Assembly: GCA_002344075.1 (NCBI GenBank)
Contig: DDTM01000091.1
Location: forward strand, 47,783-111,782
DNA length: 64,000 nucleotides
Source: Bacteroidetes bacterium UBA2364
GTDB lineage: Bacteria > Bacteroidota > Rhodothermia > Rhodothermales > UBA2364
Direction of reading: 5' to 3'
Positions 55,601-63,894 of the stretch are shown piece after piece. Each line of letters begins with the position of its first letter. Within the stretch, counting starts at the first letter, position 1. Position numbers and translations under genes: made by a program. A model generated the notes under the pieces. That model saw nothing but the letters and a program-made list of their open reading frames with translations. It did no database searches and was not told the DNA's origin.

Positions 55601-55893
55601 TTCTTATCCTGCAAAATACTAATTCGCCCGACCGCCTTGTTTTCGTTGGTTCCATTGATGTTGGGCATGTATCCGCGCATTTCCACGACCCACATCCGTC
55701 CATTTTCGTCGAAATTTAGGGCAACGGGTGAAGATATTTGAGGCTCAGCGGCCACCAACTCCACTTGAAATCCTTCTTCCACCTGAAAATCGCGTATGGC
55801 TTCATCCGGCGTGAGAATTGGAACGGGAGTGTCTGCTTTTTTACATCCAAAAATGGAAATTACGAAAAAGAAAAGAGTGAGGCTGAGGCGCAT
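52615..55893 (-). CDS. Giant lipoprotein: PVC-type propeller + cytochrome c + DUF1080 + discoidin-like
   Basis: A 1092-residue protein starting at the ATG at 55893. A lipid signal has lipobox SIFGC (Cys17). Residues about 30-450 match the PVC-type dehydrogenase propeller (VALNFDENGRMWVVEMRGY, then NGDGFFESG). HEAT-like helices follow to about 610. A class I haem site C631-A-T-C634-H635 and TPMPGFR, a plausible methionine ligand, form a cytochrome c domain. Residues about 775-965 are a DUF1080 domain (LFDGKTLKGWHILGG), and the last ~120 resemble a discoidin/F5-8 carbohydrate-binding fold. The mix suggests sugar oxidation coupled to cytochrome electron transfer and keto-glycoside cleavage on one envelope protein. 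That role is inferred. A longer start would add 19 residues before the signal. Confidence 0.88.
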   Translation of the reverse strand: MRLSLTLFFFVISIFGCKKADTPVPILTPDEAIRDFQVEEGFQVELVAAEPQISSPVALNFDENGRMWVVEMRGYMPNINGTNENKAVGRISILQDKNGDGFFESGKTFMKGLVQPRALSFVKGGILLAEPPNLWFVPVQNDKPGQRVLIDSTYANTGNVEHQPNGLLRAMDNWIYSAKGEVRYRQYESGWLREEAVFRGQWGISQDDYGRLFYNNNSTTLLGDAYLPAVFPTNPHHVPKSNAVYNLQLVANSVFPRRQTRGVNRGYEKGVLDATGKLQNVTSACGPVIYRGDQFPIAYRGHAFVMEPVGYLIKHIRLREEQDQPQGAFDTGKEFLTATDERFRPVNAHTAPDGSLFFVDMHSGIIQHATYMTPYLRNHIQQYRFDQPTGMGRIFRIRHKNKPLGKTPQLRTATVKHLVTTLSHPNGWWRDTAQRLLVEHGDPTAIPLLIQSSLVGTPLTKLHALWTLEGLKAHSVEHLDRVWQTAPEGFIREAILHQMARWAERDQHAAALSWLKNHPPDKSVSVRQKASWVAAMTAHARNNIAVLNGIYPILAEADTFPVLIDALITNMTGLEATTLRFLGHRVPTSVKNALREAIEKSRQSSEAALQHLSKPERSLFAAGKGNYTKYCATCHGASGNGIKNLAPPLAGSEWVSGDSRVLGRIVLDGLAGAITVQRKTYAFNTPMPGFRENIEVNNEAIAGILTFIRNSWGHKAGAIWAKDLIQLRAETQRHNQPYSEQELRAIPPNPRQIGVIQPLRTYHISSLTPRHHKKTIARPRWRKLFDGKTLKGWHILGGEATFQVENGEIIGETALNTPNTFLVTNERYGDFVLELELKVDTLLNSGIQIRSNTFPDYLNGMVHGYQVEVDPSKRAWSGGIYDENRRLWMYDLKNKPKAQQAFHNNKWNHYRIAVIGNRIRTWVNGVPVADLADGLTLSGFIGLQVHGIGSDVTKKGLKVRWRNIRLLDYQTTTWFANSDPKDHPISAVTDDLPTTFWQSSALDSWIEADFKRPRLVSSVHIAFHLATARRYAFRILASEDGKHWRILKKSQSNPQTGLQAFSFPPTTVRYIRIIGLGHEEGSENAYTAIRIL

Positions 55894-56114
55894 GATTATA
55901 GTTTTTTTGAACGAAACTCCGTAAGATACGCGCTCGCAAGGGTTACACAAGCGGTTCTTGTTCTGAATCTTGAAGGTACGTGACGTGTGGAAATCCTTCG
56001 CTTAATGCTGGGTCAACGATGTTTCCGGAAACCCACATAAGTTTTGATACGTTAAAAAATAAAATCTTTATCCTACTACCCAAACCCTATTTCCTTACCC
56101 AATCTTTCAAACGT

Positions 56115-56411
56115 ATGTCCATTCCTCTTTCACCCGAAAGGTACGCAGAATCCTTGGCGCAATTGCCCGGTTGGCGACTCGAAGACCGTGCCCTAAAAAA
56201 AACCTTTCATTTTACAAATTTCCGTACCGCTATATCTGCGATGGTACGTCTTTCCTTCGAGGCAGAGGCGCTCAACCATCATCCTGAATGGCTCAATGTC
56301 TGGAATCGGGTGGAGATTACCCTTCGCACACATGATGCAGGGAATCAGGTGACGGATTTAGACCTGACATTAGCCCACAAAATCGAAGCTGCACTGTCTG
56401 AATTTGGATGA
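56115..56411 (+). CDS. 4a-hydroxytetrahydrobiopterin dehydratase (PCD/DCoH)
   Basis: A 98-residue protein. The active-site signature EALNHHPEW, with the two histidines and Pro, is present in the helix-turn region, followed by VEITLRTHDAGNQVTDLDLTLA. The enzyme dehydrates 4a-hydroxytetrahydrobiopterin after aromatic amino acid hydroxylation. Some bacterial members instead act in molybdopterin or pterin metabolism. No phenylalanine hydroxylase is in the window. The ATG at 56115 gives the usual length, and an upstream frame from 55980 is likely untranslated leader. It is divergent from the giant lipoprotein gene. Confidence 0.93.
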   Translation: MSIPLSPERYAESLAQLPGWRLEDRALKKTFHFTNFRTAISAMVRLSFEAEALNHHPEWLNVWNRVEITLRTHDAGNQVTDLDLTLAHKIEAALSEFG

Positions 56412-56851
56412 GGCAATGGCTTAAAAAGATTGTACTCCCTCCCAATAGCACCGTATCGGCTGTCCTTGCTCTTGGCTGTGGGATTCGTTTCGTTTGGTTG
56501 TTTTTTTTAAGGTCGAAGACGGGTAGTTACCGAAAATCCTTTGAGATATTGGTTTTACGATACGTACAATCTGGCAGATGCCAATAAAGCCTTTGTGGCA
56601 ATGTCGCCTACCTTTTTGAATAGTTTTAATGTCCTTCATGGATTCTTCTCGATGTGTTTGGTGGTTTATGAAACCCCATTCCTCATTTTGGAAGGTTCTA
56701 GGCGGGCATTAGAATCCATAAGATGCAGATTTGATTTCAAAAGCCGTTTAGCCCTTTGTATATTCTATGCTTTCTGTGGTTTCAAAATGAGTTGCATGGC
56801 CTACCATGCGCATCAGCGAAACCGTTTATCTCCGAATATTTGCATAACAAC
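56412..56851. other. 440-base stretch with no convincing gene
   Basis: This gap between the dehydratase and moxR has only low-complexity hydrophobic open frames and no clear hairpin. The moxR promoter is presumably here. Confidence 0.45.
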
Positions 56852-57847
56852 ATGAGTTTTTTTGATTTGCAGGCAGCGAACGCGCAAGTGGCCCAAGAAA
56901 GTCACTTTGTGGATACGTTATTAGAAAGTGTTCACCGTGTGGTCGTGGGGCAACAATATATGATAGAGCGCCTCTTAATTGGGTTATTGGCCGATGGTCA
57001 TGTTCTCCTCGAAGGCGTTCCCGGACTGGCGAAAACACTCACCGTGAGTACGCTTGCCAAAGCCATTGGTACGAAATTCCAGCGGATACAGTTTACGCCT
57101 GATTTATTGCCTGCCGACCTGATTGGGACATTGGTGTATAACCAAAAAGTGGGTGATTTCTTTATAAAACAAGGTCCCATTTTTGCCAATATCGTACTGG
57201 CAGATGAAATCAACCGGACGCCCGCTAAGGTGCAGTCTGCCCTACTAGAGGCCATGCAAGAGCGTCAGGTAACCATTGGAGAAACCACTTTTCAGTTGGA
57301 ACAGCCTTTTTTGGTACTGGCCACTCAAAACCCAATTGAACAAGAGGGTACTTATCCGCTTCCCGAAGCACAAGTAGATAGGTTTATGATGAAGATAAAG
57401 GTGGGTTACCCTACGCGAACCGAGGAACTGGAAATCATGCGCCGAATGGCCCGAACCGGAGAAAAAGAGAATATCCAGCCTGTAGTACATGCCGAACAAA
57501 TTATGCGGGCACGTCGGGTGATTAATGGTTTGTACATAGATGAAAAGGTGGAGCAATATATTGTGGACTTGGTGATGGCTACCCGCGAACCGCTTCGGTA
57601 TCGTCTGCGTGATATAGAGCAATACATAGACTTCGGGGCTTCGCCGCGTGCCACCATTAACCTCAACCTTGCAGCTCGTGCCCATGCTTTCCTCCGCCAC
57701 CGGGCTTACGTAACCCCAGAAGACGTACGTGCTATTGCAATGGATGTATTGCGTCATCGCGTTATAACAGGGTACGAGGCCGAAGCCGAGGAAGTAACTC
57801 CGGAAATGGTCATCCAAAAAATATTAGACACCATCGAGGTCCCCTGA
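56852..57847 (+). CDS. MoxR-family AAA+ ATPase
   Basis: A 331-residue AAA+ protein. Walker A is LEGVPGLAKT (about 52-61), Walker B VLADEINRTP, sensor 1 LATQNPIEQEGTYPLPEAQ, and the arginine-finger/sensor 2 region lies in the second half (FGASPRATINL). MoxR proteins act as chaperones with VWA-domain partners, often for metal insertion or enzyme maturation. No VWA or DUF58 partner gene is next to it. Its stop overlaps the hprK start by one base (TGATG). The ATG at 56852 was chosen as it gives the usual N-terminus. Confidence 0.93.
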   Translation: MSFFDLQAANAQVAQESHFVDTLLESVHRVVVGQQYMIERLLIGLLADGHVLLEGVPGLAKTLTVSTLAKAIGTKFQRIQFTPDLLPADLIGTLVYNQKVGDFFIKQGPIFANIVLADEINRTPAKVQSALLEAMQERQVTIGETTFQLEQPFLVLATQNPIEQEGTYPLPEAQVDRFMMKIKVGYPTRTEELEIMRRMARTGEKENIQPVVHAEQIMRARRVINGLYIDEKVEQYIVDLVMATREPLRYRLRDIEQYIDFGASPRATINLNLAARAHAFLRHRAYVTPEDVRAIAMDVLRHRVITGYEAEAEEVTPEMVIQKILDTIEVP

Positions 57848-58872
57848 TGCCCATGATCCGTCCTTCTCGTATCCTGAAAAAATCTTCCATTACGGTCGCT
57901 TTTCTTATTAAACAGCTTCAGGAATTGCGTGGCGGAGGCTTGGAACTAATTACTGTTTCGGGTGCTGGTGCAGCAGAGAATCAGATTTCGCAACCCATTT
58001 CCAATCGCCCTGGCTTGGTATTGAGTGGGTTTACGGCTAAGTTCTCCGATCAACGGGTACAGATTTTGGGTAATACAGAGTGCTATTATTTGGAAAGCTT
58101 ATCACCAAAGGCACGTAAAAAAGCCTTTCAGACGCTCATTTCGTTTCCTATACCGTGTCTTTTCCTGACGGATGACAACCGGATGTCTGATGAGTTGGTG
58201 TGGGAGGCGGCGCAAAAAAATATTCCGATCTTTCGAACGCCCAAGCCAACAGCAGCATTTGTATCGGTCTTACACGACTTTCTGGCAGATCAATTTGCAG
58301 AACAGCAAACCGTACATGGCTCCTTGATGGATGTATATGGCATTGGGCTATTGCTAACTGGTAAAAGTGGCATTGGTAAAAGTGAGGTGGCGTTGGATCT
58401 AATTGAGCGAGGGCATCGCTTGGTTGCAGATGACGTGGTAGTGCTGACACACCGCGAAGGAAATGTGCTTATTGGTTCAGGAACCGATTTGGTGCAGCAT
58501 CTTATGGAAATCCGTGGCTTAGGCCTGATTGATGTGCGTGCTATGTTTGGGGTGCGGGCCATCCGGTTTCATAAACGGGTGGAAGTGGTGGTGGACTTGC
58601 AAACGTGGGATCCGGAGAAAGAGTACACTCGTCTGGGGATGGTAGATGAACACAAGGCATTTTTAGACGTCTCGTTGCCGCTCGTTAAACTGCCCATCAT
58701 TCCCGGAAAAAACATGACCGTCTTGTGTGAAGTCATTGCGATGAACCACCTCCTGCGATATTACGGCTACGATCCTGCTGTTGTGTTTCAGGAACGCTTA
58801 CAAGAACGTATCCGCCAGAAAGGCCCGGACGCCACGAGAGGGATTGAGTATTTTGGACATGATTTTGAATAA
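57847..58872 (+). CDS. hprK: HPr kinase/phosphorylase-like protein
   Basis: A 341-residue protein. The N-terminal regulatory half shows the LVLSGFTAKFSDQRVQILGNTE pattern. The P-loop GKSGIGKS is at 172-179, followed by LVADDVVVL and the family-defining EIRGLGLIDV segment near 220. HprK phosphorylates and dephosphorylates serine 46 of HPr, controlling sugar use in Firmicutes. In the FCB group it often occurs without a full PTS and may regulate a different process. No ptsH is nearby. It is translationally coupled to moxR. Confidence 0.9.
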   Translation: MPMIRPSRILKKSSITVAFLIKQLQELRGGGLELITVSGAGAAENQISQPISNRPGLVLSGFTAKFSDQRVQILGNTECYYLESLSPKARKKAFQTLISFPIPCLFLTDDNRMSDELVWEAAQKNIPIFRTPKPTAAFVSVLHDFLADQFAEQQTVHGSLMDVYGIGLLLTGKSGIGKSEVALDLIERGHRLVADDVVVLTHREGNVLIGSGTDLVQHLMEIRGLGLIDVRAMFGVRAIRFHKRVEVVVDLQTWDPEKEYTRLGMVDEHKAFLDVSLPLVKLPIIPGKNMTVLCEVIAMNHLLRYYGYDPAVVFQERLQERIRQKGPDATRGIEYFGHDFE

Positions 58873-59005
58873 ATGCAATGACTAAAAAGGTAACGCAATA
58901 ATGATTTTGGCTATAGCGATATTTTTTATAAAGTGTACTTTTTATCAGTATATAAAAATATTTCTTTAATAGTAATGTATAAATTATATTAGGATATGCT
59001 TGATT

Positions 59006-59500
59006 ATGACAAAAATACCATTCACCTCTACCTTCCGATCACGTGGTGGTGATTGGCTCATTGGTCAAGGTCTTATATTTGTACTTTATGTATGGGTACT
59101 CTTTAGGCCGTTTTATCGAGGGACGTATGTACTGGATGCCGGGTGGTTGTCGTTTGTGGGGGTTTTTTGTACACTTTTTGGCATTTTTATGGGCATCTCG
59201 GCGTTTTGGGCATTGGGTAAAAGCCTAACGGCCTTTCCGGCACCCGTGGAAAATGGTCGTTTGGTGTCTCACGGTGTCTATAATTGGGTTCGTCACCCCA
59301 TCTATGGTTCCATTATCCTTTCTGGTTTGGGTGTGGCTTTCTGGGTTCAAAATCTTGAAGCAGCCCTTGTGGTGGTGGTGCTACTGATGTTCTTTCGGAT
59401 GAAGTCTGCCAGCGAAGAGGTATTCCTAGAGCAAAAATATCCTGAATATGCGGCCTATCGCCTCAAAATCCGTCACCGGATGATCCCGTTTTTATGGTAG
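59006..59500 (+). CDS. Isoprenylcysteine carboxyl methyltransferase-like membrane protein
   Basis: A 164-residue protein with about four transmembrane helices. GVYNWVRHPIYGSIILSGLG is the ICMT/PEMT signature, and a late EEVFLEQKYPEYAAYRLKIRHRMIPF is the conserved C-terminal cofactor segment. The bacterial substrates are mostly unknown, as there are no prenylated proteins of the eukaryotic kind. The ATG at 59006 is preferred over a TTG two codons upstream. The preceding 130 bases are very AT-rich and hold no gene. Confidence 0.88.
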   Translation: MTKIPFTSTFRSRGGDWLIGQGLIFVLYVWVLFRPFYRGTYVLDAGWLSFVGVFCTLFGIFMGISAFWALGKSLTAFPAPVENGRLVSHGVYNWVRHPIYGSIILSGLGVAFWVQNLEAALVVVVLLMFFRMKSASEEVFLEQKYPEYAAYRLKIRHRMIPFLW

Positions 59501-59787
59501 ATTCTGCGTCTAAACGTCATAATTTATCTACGAACGGTTGGGCTATTTCTTAATTGAGGCGTTTACAGATAAATCATTATTGGCCCTGTCTGCCCAAATA
59601 CTTTTTTGTCCGTTATCCTAAGTCTTTAGATTTGCGAAACTTCTAAGAAAGCGTGAGTTTAAGAATTAGGAGGAATTTGGTTGCATCAAATTAGGTGGGA
59701 AGGCGTTCATGTACGACTTACACGCAACTTGTAACCCTTTCGAGCAGCAACATGGGCTTCAGTACGCATCAGCACAAGCAAAAGCTA

Positions 59788-59793
59788 AGGAGT
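59788..59793 (+). promoter_or_regulatory. Ribosome binding site that sets the ispH start
   Basis: The AAGGAG run at about 59787-59793 sits 7 bases before the ATG at 59800. It is one of few clear Shine-Dalgarno sites in the window and argues against earlier in-frame starts. Confidence 0.6.
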
Positions 59794-59799
59794 CAGAAG

Positions 59800-61044
59800 A
59801 TGGCACGCACCTTCGACGTTCCTGTTTTCTACAAAAGCACCGTTATTTCCACTGTAAAAGAGGTGCAAAAAGTGATGGATCCGCGCAAGCGCGATCTGAG
59901 GCCCGCTGTTTTAGACTATGGTCCGATCCGTTTTAAAATTGCTCGCCACTTTGGATTTTGTTTCGGTGTGGAACAAGCGGTGGATATTGCATACCGTGCG
60001 ATAGAAGAAAATAAAGAAAAGCAGATTTTTTTGCTGTCGGAGATGATTCACAACCAACAGGTGAACGAAGATTTAAAGGCACGAGGGGTACGGTTTTTAC
60101 GCTCTACGACAGGTGAACAACTGATTCCCTTCGAATCACTTACACCGCATGATATTGTCATCATTCCTGCATTTGGTGCCTCATTAGAGGTGGAACAAGC
60201 ACTACAAAAAAAGGGCGTGGATGTGCAGCAGTATGATACCACCTGCCCGTTTGTCATGAAAGTTTGGAAGCGGAGTGCCCAGATCGGGCAAAGTGGATTT
60301 ACCATAGTGGTACATGGCAAGCGATACCACGAAGAAACGCGAGCAACCTTCTCGCGGGCCAAAGAAACCTCGCCGGTAGTGGTGGTGCGAGATCTCGAAG
60401 AAGCACAGTTGCTGGCAGAAGTCATCCGAGGTGAACGCGACACAGACTTTTTCTATCAGGTCTTTGCAGGCCGATATTCCGAAGGGTTCGATCCACAAAA
60501 AGACCTTCAAAGCATAGGTGTGGTAAACCAAACTACCATGTTGGCCACAGAGACCCAAGCTATTGTAGATTTACTTCGCCAAGCGGTGGAGGTGCGATAT
60601 GGTGCAGAATCTCTTCATGCTCATTTTGCCGATACAAGTGACACGCTTTGCTATGCTACTAACGAGAACCAAAGTGCAACTCGTGCCTTGATAGACGATG
60701 GCGGAGACTTGGCCATTGTGGTGGGGGGGTATAACTCCTCGAACACAAGTCATTTGGTAGAACTATGTGAAGAGGTCATGCCCACCTATTTTATCTCACA
60801 CGCCGATGAGATTGCCTCGGCCATGGAAATTTCCCATTTTCTATATGCATCAGGTAAGCGTATTCAAACCCGTTCTTGGTTTCCGAACAAACGCCCGTTA
60901 GATATTGTATTGACTGCTGGAGCCTCTTGCCCGGACTCGTTGTTGGAAGAAATCCTTCGTAAAATCGTAGGCTGGTTTCCAGATGCCCGCTCCGACGAAG
61001 ATGTGCTGGAGGGGCTTAAGCACAATTTATTGTCGCTAAACTAA
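59800..61044 (+). CDS. ispH: 4-hydroxy-3-methylbut-2-enyl diphosphate reductase
   Basis: A 414-residue [4Fe-4S] enzyme of the last step of the MEP isoprenoid pathway, making IPP and DMAPP. The cluster cysteines are visible: C54 in FGFCFGVE, C149 in DTTCPFV and C377 in ASCPDS. The protein is longer than E. coli IspH, with an N-terminal extension of about 40 residues and an insertion around 215-240, as in other long bacterial versions. The start is set by a good ribosome binding site. The other MEP genes are not in the window. About 300 bases upstream are noncoding. Confidence 0.95.
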   Translation: MARTFDVPVFYKSTVISTVKEVQKVMDPRKRDLRPAVLDYGPIRFKIARHFGFCFGVEQAVDIAYRAIEENKEKQIFLLSEMIHNQQVNEDLKARGVRFLRSTTGEQLIPFESLTPHDIVIIPAFGASLEVEQALQKKGVDVQQYDTTCPFVMKVWKRSAQIGQSGFTIVVHGKRYHEETRATFSRAKETSPVVVVRDLEEAQLLAEVIRGERDTDFFYQVFAGRYSEGFDPQKDLQSIGVVNQTTMLATETQAIVDLLRQAVEVRYGAESLHAHFADTSDTLCYATNENQSATRALIDDGGDLAIVVGGYNSSNTSHLVELCEEVMPTYFISHADEIASAMEISHFLYASGKRIQTRSWFPNKRPLDIVLTAGASCPDSLLEEILRKIVGWFPDARSDEDVLEGLKHNLLSLN

Positions 61045-61139
61045 ACGGTAGCATTCTTGCAGTGCAAATTTGTACTTGGGTATTGATGGGTGTTTGGGTG
61101 TACCTGACTATATCCACCCAAATACAAAACCTAAAAAAG

Positions 61140-61484
61140 ATGCGGTACAAAATGCTATTATGGATTGCTTTAGGGAGTCTTTTCGGTTGTGACTCTTTGG
61201 CAAACCCAGATGTAAAGCCTTTTTCTGTAGTTCGTAAAACCCTGTATGTAGGCCCGGAACAGGTGGACTGTGTGGGGGTGGGGCCACAAAAATGTCTGCT
61301 CGTTCGCGAAAAAACCACAGAAGAGTGGACGTATTTCTATGATACTATCTTGGGATTCCACTTTCAGCCGGGGTATAGGTACACCTTAGACGTAAAGCGA
61401 GAAACCCTTAGATACCTGCCCGAAGATGCAAGTCCTTATGTTTGGACTTTACGCAAGGTGACCAGAAAAGAACCTTTCCAATAA
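61140..61484 (+). CDS. Small DUF4377-type lipoprotein
   Basis: A 114-residue lipoprotein with lipobox LFGC (Cys17). The body matches the DUF4377 pattern: YVGPEQVDCVGVGPQKCLLVRE, then WTYFYDTILGFHFQPGYRYTLDV. A pair of cysteines in the mature part may form a disulfide. DUF4377 domains are found in small heat-shock-like or META-domain lipoproteins and their function is unknown. It is 95 bases after ispH on the same strand, so cotranscription is possible. Confidence 0.75.
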   Translation: MRYKMLLWIALGSLFGCDSLANPDVKPFSVVRKTLYVGPEQVDCVGVGPQKCLLVREKTTEEWTYFYDTILGFHFQPGYRYTLDVKRETLRYLPEDASPYVWTLRKVTRKEPFQ

Positions 61485-62297
61485 TTAGGACTTTGTTTTG
61501 TTATAGGAGCGACTCCATGCATGGTTTGTGGAGGTGCTTATTTTTTTGGAACAAGCCCATATAATAATATACAGTTACCTATTGTATAGATGGTCAAAGA
61601 ATTATCTTGTACACAAGTTAAATCTACTAGTATCAGATCTATATCTTAGTCATCTTATCTATATAAACAATTTTTGTCTTGCTATGAAGTGTTTTTTATC
61701 TTTGAATAATTGCTTTTGCAAAATTTGTTAAAAACCCAGAGCCACGTTGTCCTCGTGTTCTGGTTTTGGATAGTCTTGAAAAATGGAAAGCACGTCTGCA
61801 TAGTCAAGAAAAACTGACCAAGCAAATGCGCCAACTGGTAATTGATGTCACATATCCTAGACTGCCACACGCGAATCACCTTTCTGAGAGTGATAAGAAG
61901 CAATTATTAGAGGAGGTGTCCTCTTTTAAAGCACCCCTACCAAGTCAATCCGAATAACCTGCGCGTACTCGATAAGGAGATCCGTAATCTTAAACTACAA
62001 GAATTGCTAAATCAGGTTTTTGTGTATGGTTGGTCTGGCTAAACAACGCTTAGGATAGAGAAAACCTACGTATCAAAACTCCAATTTTGGAGTTAGCATG
62101 GAATTCCGTCTTCGTCATAACTACTTCAATCTTTCAAGTTTAACTGCCCAAAATTCCACGCTGAATTAATTCATAAAGCAAATTCGAGCCAAGCCAATGT
62201 TGTAATTTTGCTATCCCGCCCCTCCCTAAATATTGTTTAATCACTTTACGTTTCGATGTTGTTCAGTACAGTATCGTGACGCACAAAGCCCCCTCTT
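61485..62297. other. Long AT-rich gap before accC
   Basis: About 810 bases with one decayed coding remnant (61733-62042, listed separately), an AT-rich left part (61530-61730) and the accC promoter region. No hairpin terminator or RNA gene was recognised. Confidence 0.4.
61733..62042 (+). pseudogene. Frameshifted gene remnant
   Basis: From 61733 an open frame reads NPEPRCPRVLVLDSLEKW, then a charged helical stretch ending SFKAPLPSQSE and a stop at 61957. A frame shifted by one base then continues NNLRVLDKEIRNLKLQELLNQ to a stop at 62042. The two together give about 100 protein-like residues, and neither half has a normal start. The opening resembles a fragment near a VWA-type domain edge, but I cannot identify the parent. 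It may be the 3' end of a lost gene. A sequencing error is an alternative reason for the shift. Confidence 0.4.
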
Positions 62298-63833
62298 ATG
62301 CCAAAGATCAAAAAAATCCTTATCGCAAACCGCGGCGAAATTGCTTGTCGGGTGATTCGTACCTGTAGGGAACTGGGAATACAATCCGTAGCTGTATATA
62401 GCGAGCCTGATCGGACGGCGTTGCATGTGCAGATGGCGGACGAAGCCTATTTGATTGGCCCTGCCCCATCCAACCAATCGTATCTGGTAATGGATAAAAT
62501 TCTGGAAGTGGCACAAGTCTCTGGTGCAGATGCTGTTCACCCCGGTTATGGATTCCTTTCCGAAAATGCAACGTTTGCACGTCGGTGTGCAGAGGAAGGC
62601 ATCATTTTCATCGGTCCGCCCACCGGAGCCATCGAGGCGATGGGTGATAAAGTTACTTCCCGCTTGTTGATGAAGGAAGCCAATGTACCAATGGCTCCCG
62701 GAACCACGGACTCTATTGACGACGTAGAAGAGGCCAAGCAGATTGCCGTTTCTATAGGCTTCCCTGTACTGGTTAAAGCCTCGGCGGGTGGCGGTGGCAA
62801 AGGGATGCGCATCGTACACAAGGTGGAGGACTTCGAGAATGCCATGCAATCGGCTCAATCTGAAGCACTTTCTGCTTTTGGTGATGGTCGAGTATATGTA
62901 GAGAAATACATTGTAGAGCCGCGCCACATCGAGTTTCAGGTATTGGCAGACCAGCACGGGAATGTGGTTCACCTCTTCGAGCGGGAATGCTCCATCCAGC
63001 GCCGTCACCAAAAAGTGGTAGAAGAAGCACCTTCCTCTATTCTAACGCCAGAAATGCGGGCGCAAATGGGAGAAGCAGCCATTAAAACGGCCAAAGCGTG
63101 TGGTTATGTAGGTACAGGGACCGTAGAGTTCTTGGTGGACAAAAACCGCAATTTCTACTTCATGGAAATGAACACCCGTCTCCAGGTAGAACATCCGGTC
63201 TCGGAGATGATCACCGGAATAGATTTGGTGGCCGAGCAAATCCGGGTGGCCGAGGGCGAAGAACTGGGCTATACACAAGAAGATTTGCACATTAATGGTC
63301 ATGCCATCGAGTGCCGTGTTTATGCAGAAGACCCCACAAATAATTTCTTGCCAGATCCTGGGCACTTAGATCGTCACCAGCCACCGAGCGGTCCAAACGT
63401 ACGGGTGGATGCAGGGATTGCGGAAGGGATGGACGTACAGATTTACTACGATCCGATGATCTCCAAACTCTGTACATGGGGCAAAACCCGCGCCGCTGCC
63501 ATCCGGGCAATGCGTCGTGCCTTGCGTGAATATGAAATCGTGGGGGTTCAAACCACTATTCCATTCTGCCAGTTTGTAATGCAGCACGAGGCCTTTACCT
63601 CTGGAAACTTTGATACACACTTTGTGCCGCTTTATTTTACACCCAAAGAATTGGCATTGGATGATGCCGGAATGGACGAGGCCGCTGCTGTAGCTGCTGT
63701 TCTGATGCGAAGGGCTGGACAAGGGGTGGCCGGGAAAGAAAAATCCGCAACCGCTACCACCACCAGTACCACCGGAGCATCTATCTTTATAGATGCCTTC
63801 GTTTCGCCTTGGGCGCTACGCCGCAAACAATAA
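62298..63833 (+). CDS. accC: Acetyl-/propionyl-CoA carboxylase biotin carboxylase subunit
   Basis: A 511-residue ATP-grasp enzyme that carboxylates biotin on its carrier protein, feeding malonyl-CoA or methylmalonyl-CoA synthesis. The N-terminal KILIANRGEIACRVIR, the glycine-rich ATP loop SAGGGGKGMR (about 165-175), ERECSIQRRHQKVVEEAPS and MNTRLQVEHPVSEMITG are all present. A low-complexity C-terminal tail of about 50 residues (Ala/Thr/Ser-rich) replaces a biotin carrier domain: no MKM biotinyl motif is visible. The subunit must therefore pair with a separate carrier and carboxyltransferase, not in the window. A terminator follows. Confidence 0.94.
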   Translation: MPKIKKILIANRGEIACRVIRTCRELGIQSVAVYSEPDRTALHVQMADEAYLIGPAPSNQSYLVMDKILEVAQVSGADAVHPGYGFLSENATFARRCAEEGIIFIGPPTGAIEAMGDKVTSRLLMKEANVPMAPGTTDSIDDVEEAKQIAVSIGFPVLVKASAGGGGKGMRIVHKVEDFENAMQSAQSEALSAFGDGRVYVEKYIVEPRHIEFQVLADQHGNVVHLFERECSIQRRHQKVVEEAPSSILTPEMRAQMGEAAIKTAKACGYVGTGTVEFLVDKNRNFYFMEMNTRLQVEHPVSEMITGIDLVAEQIRVAEGEELGYTQEDLHINGHAIECRVYAEDPTNNFLPDPGHLDRHQPPSGPNVRVDAGIAEGMDVQIYYDPMISKLCTWGKTRAAAIRAMRRALREYEIVGVQTTIPFCQFVMQHEAFTSGNFDTHFVPLYFTPKELALDDAGMDEAAAVAAVLMRRAGQGVAGKEKSATATTTSTTGASIFIDAFVSPWALRRKQ

Positions 63834-63858
63834 AAAAACAATACCAAGATTCCTTGTG

Positions 63859-63894
63859 AAACTCCGAATTCATTGCAGGATTCGGAGTTTTTTT
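63859..63894 (+). terminator. Terminator after accC
   Basis: AAACTCCGAAT (63859-63869) pairs with ATTCGGAGTTT (63880-63890), followed by more T. The remaining bases to 64000 hold nothing recognisable. Confidence 0.8.

Noticed and set aside
56541..56855. Plus-strand frame of 104 codons before moxR
   Set aside because: Composition is unlike a protein (Cys, Phe, Arg clusters), it runs over the moxR start, and no family pattern is seen.
59709..59936. Frame starting ATG with a purine-rich leader, overlapping the ispH start
   Set aside because: It runs out of frame into ispH, whose start, motifs and ribosome binding site are well supported.
61528..61731. Plus-strand frame of 67 codons in the AT-rich gap
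   Set aside because: It is dominated by Leu, Ile and Tyr as expected from AT-rich noncoding DNA, and has no ribosome binding site.
62077..62094. Short inverted repeat AACTCC/GGAGTT
   Set aside because: Only six pairs and no T-run; expected by chance in a gap of this size.
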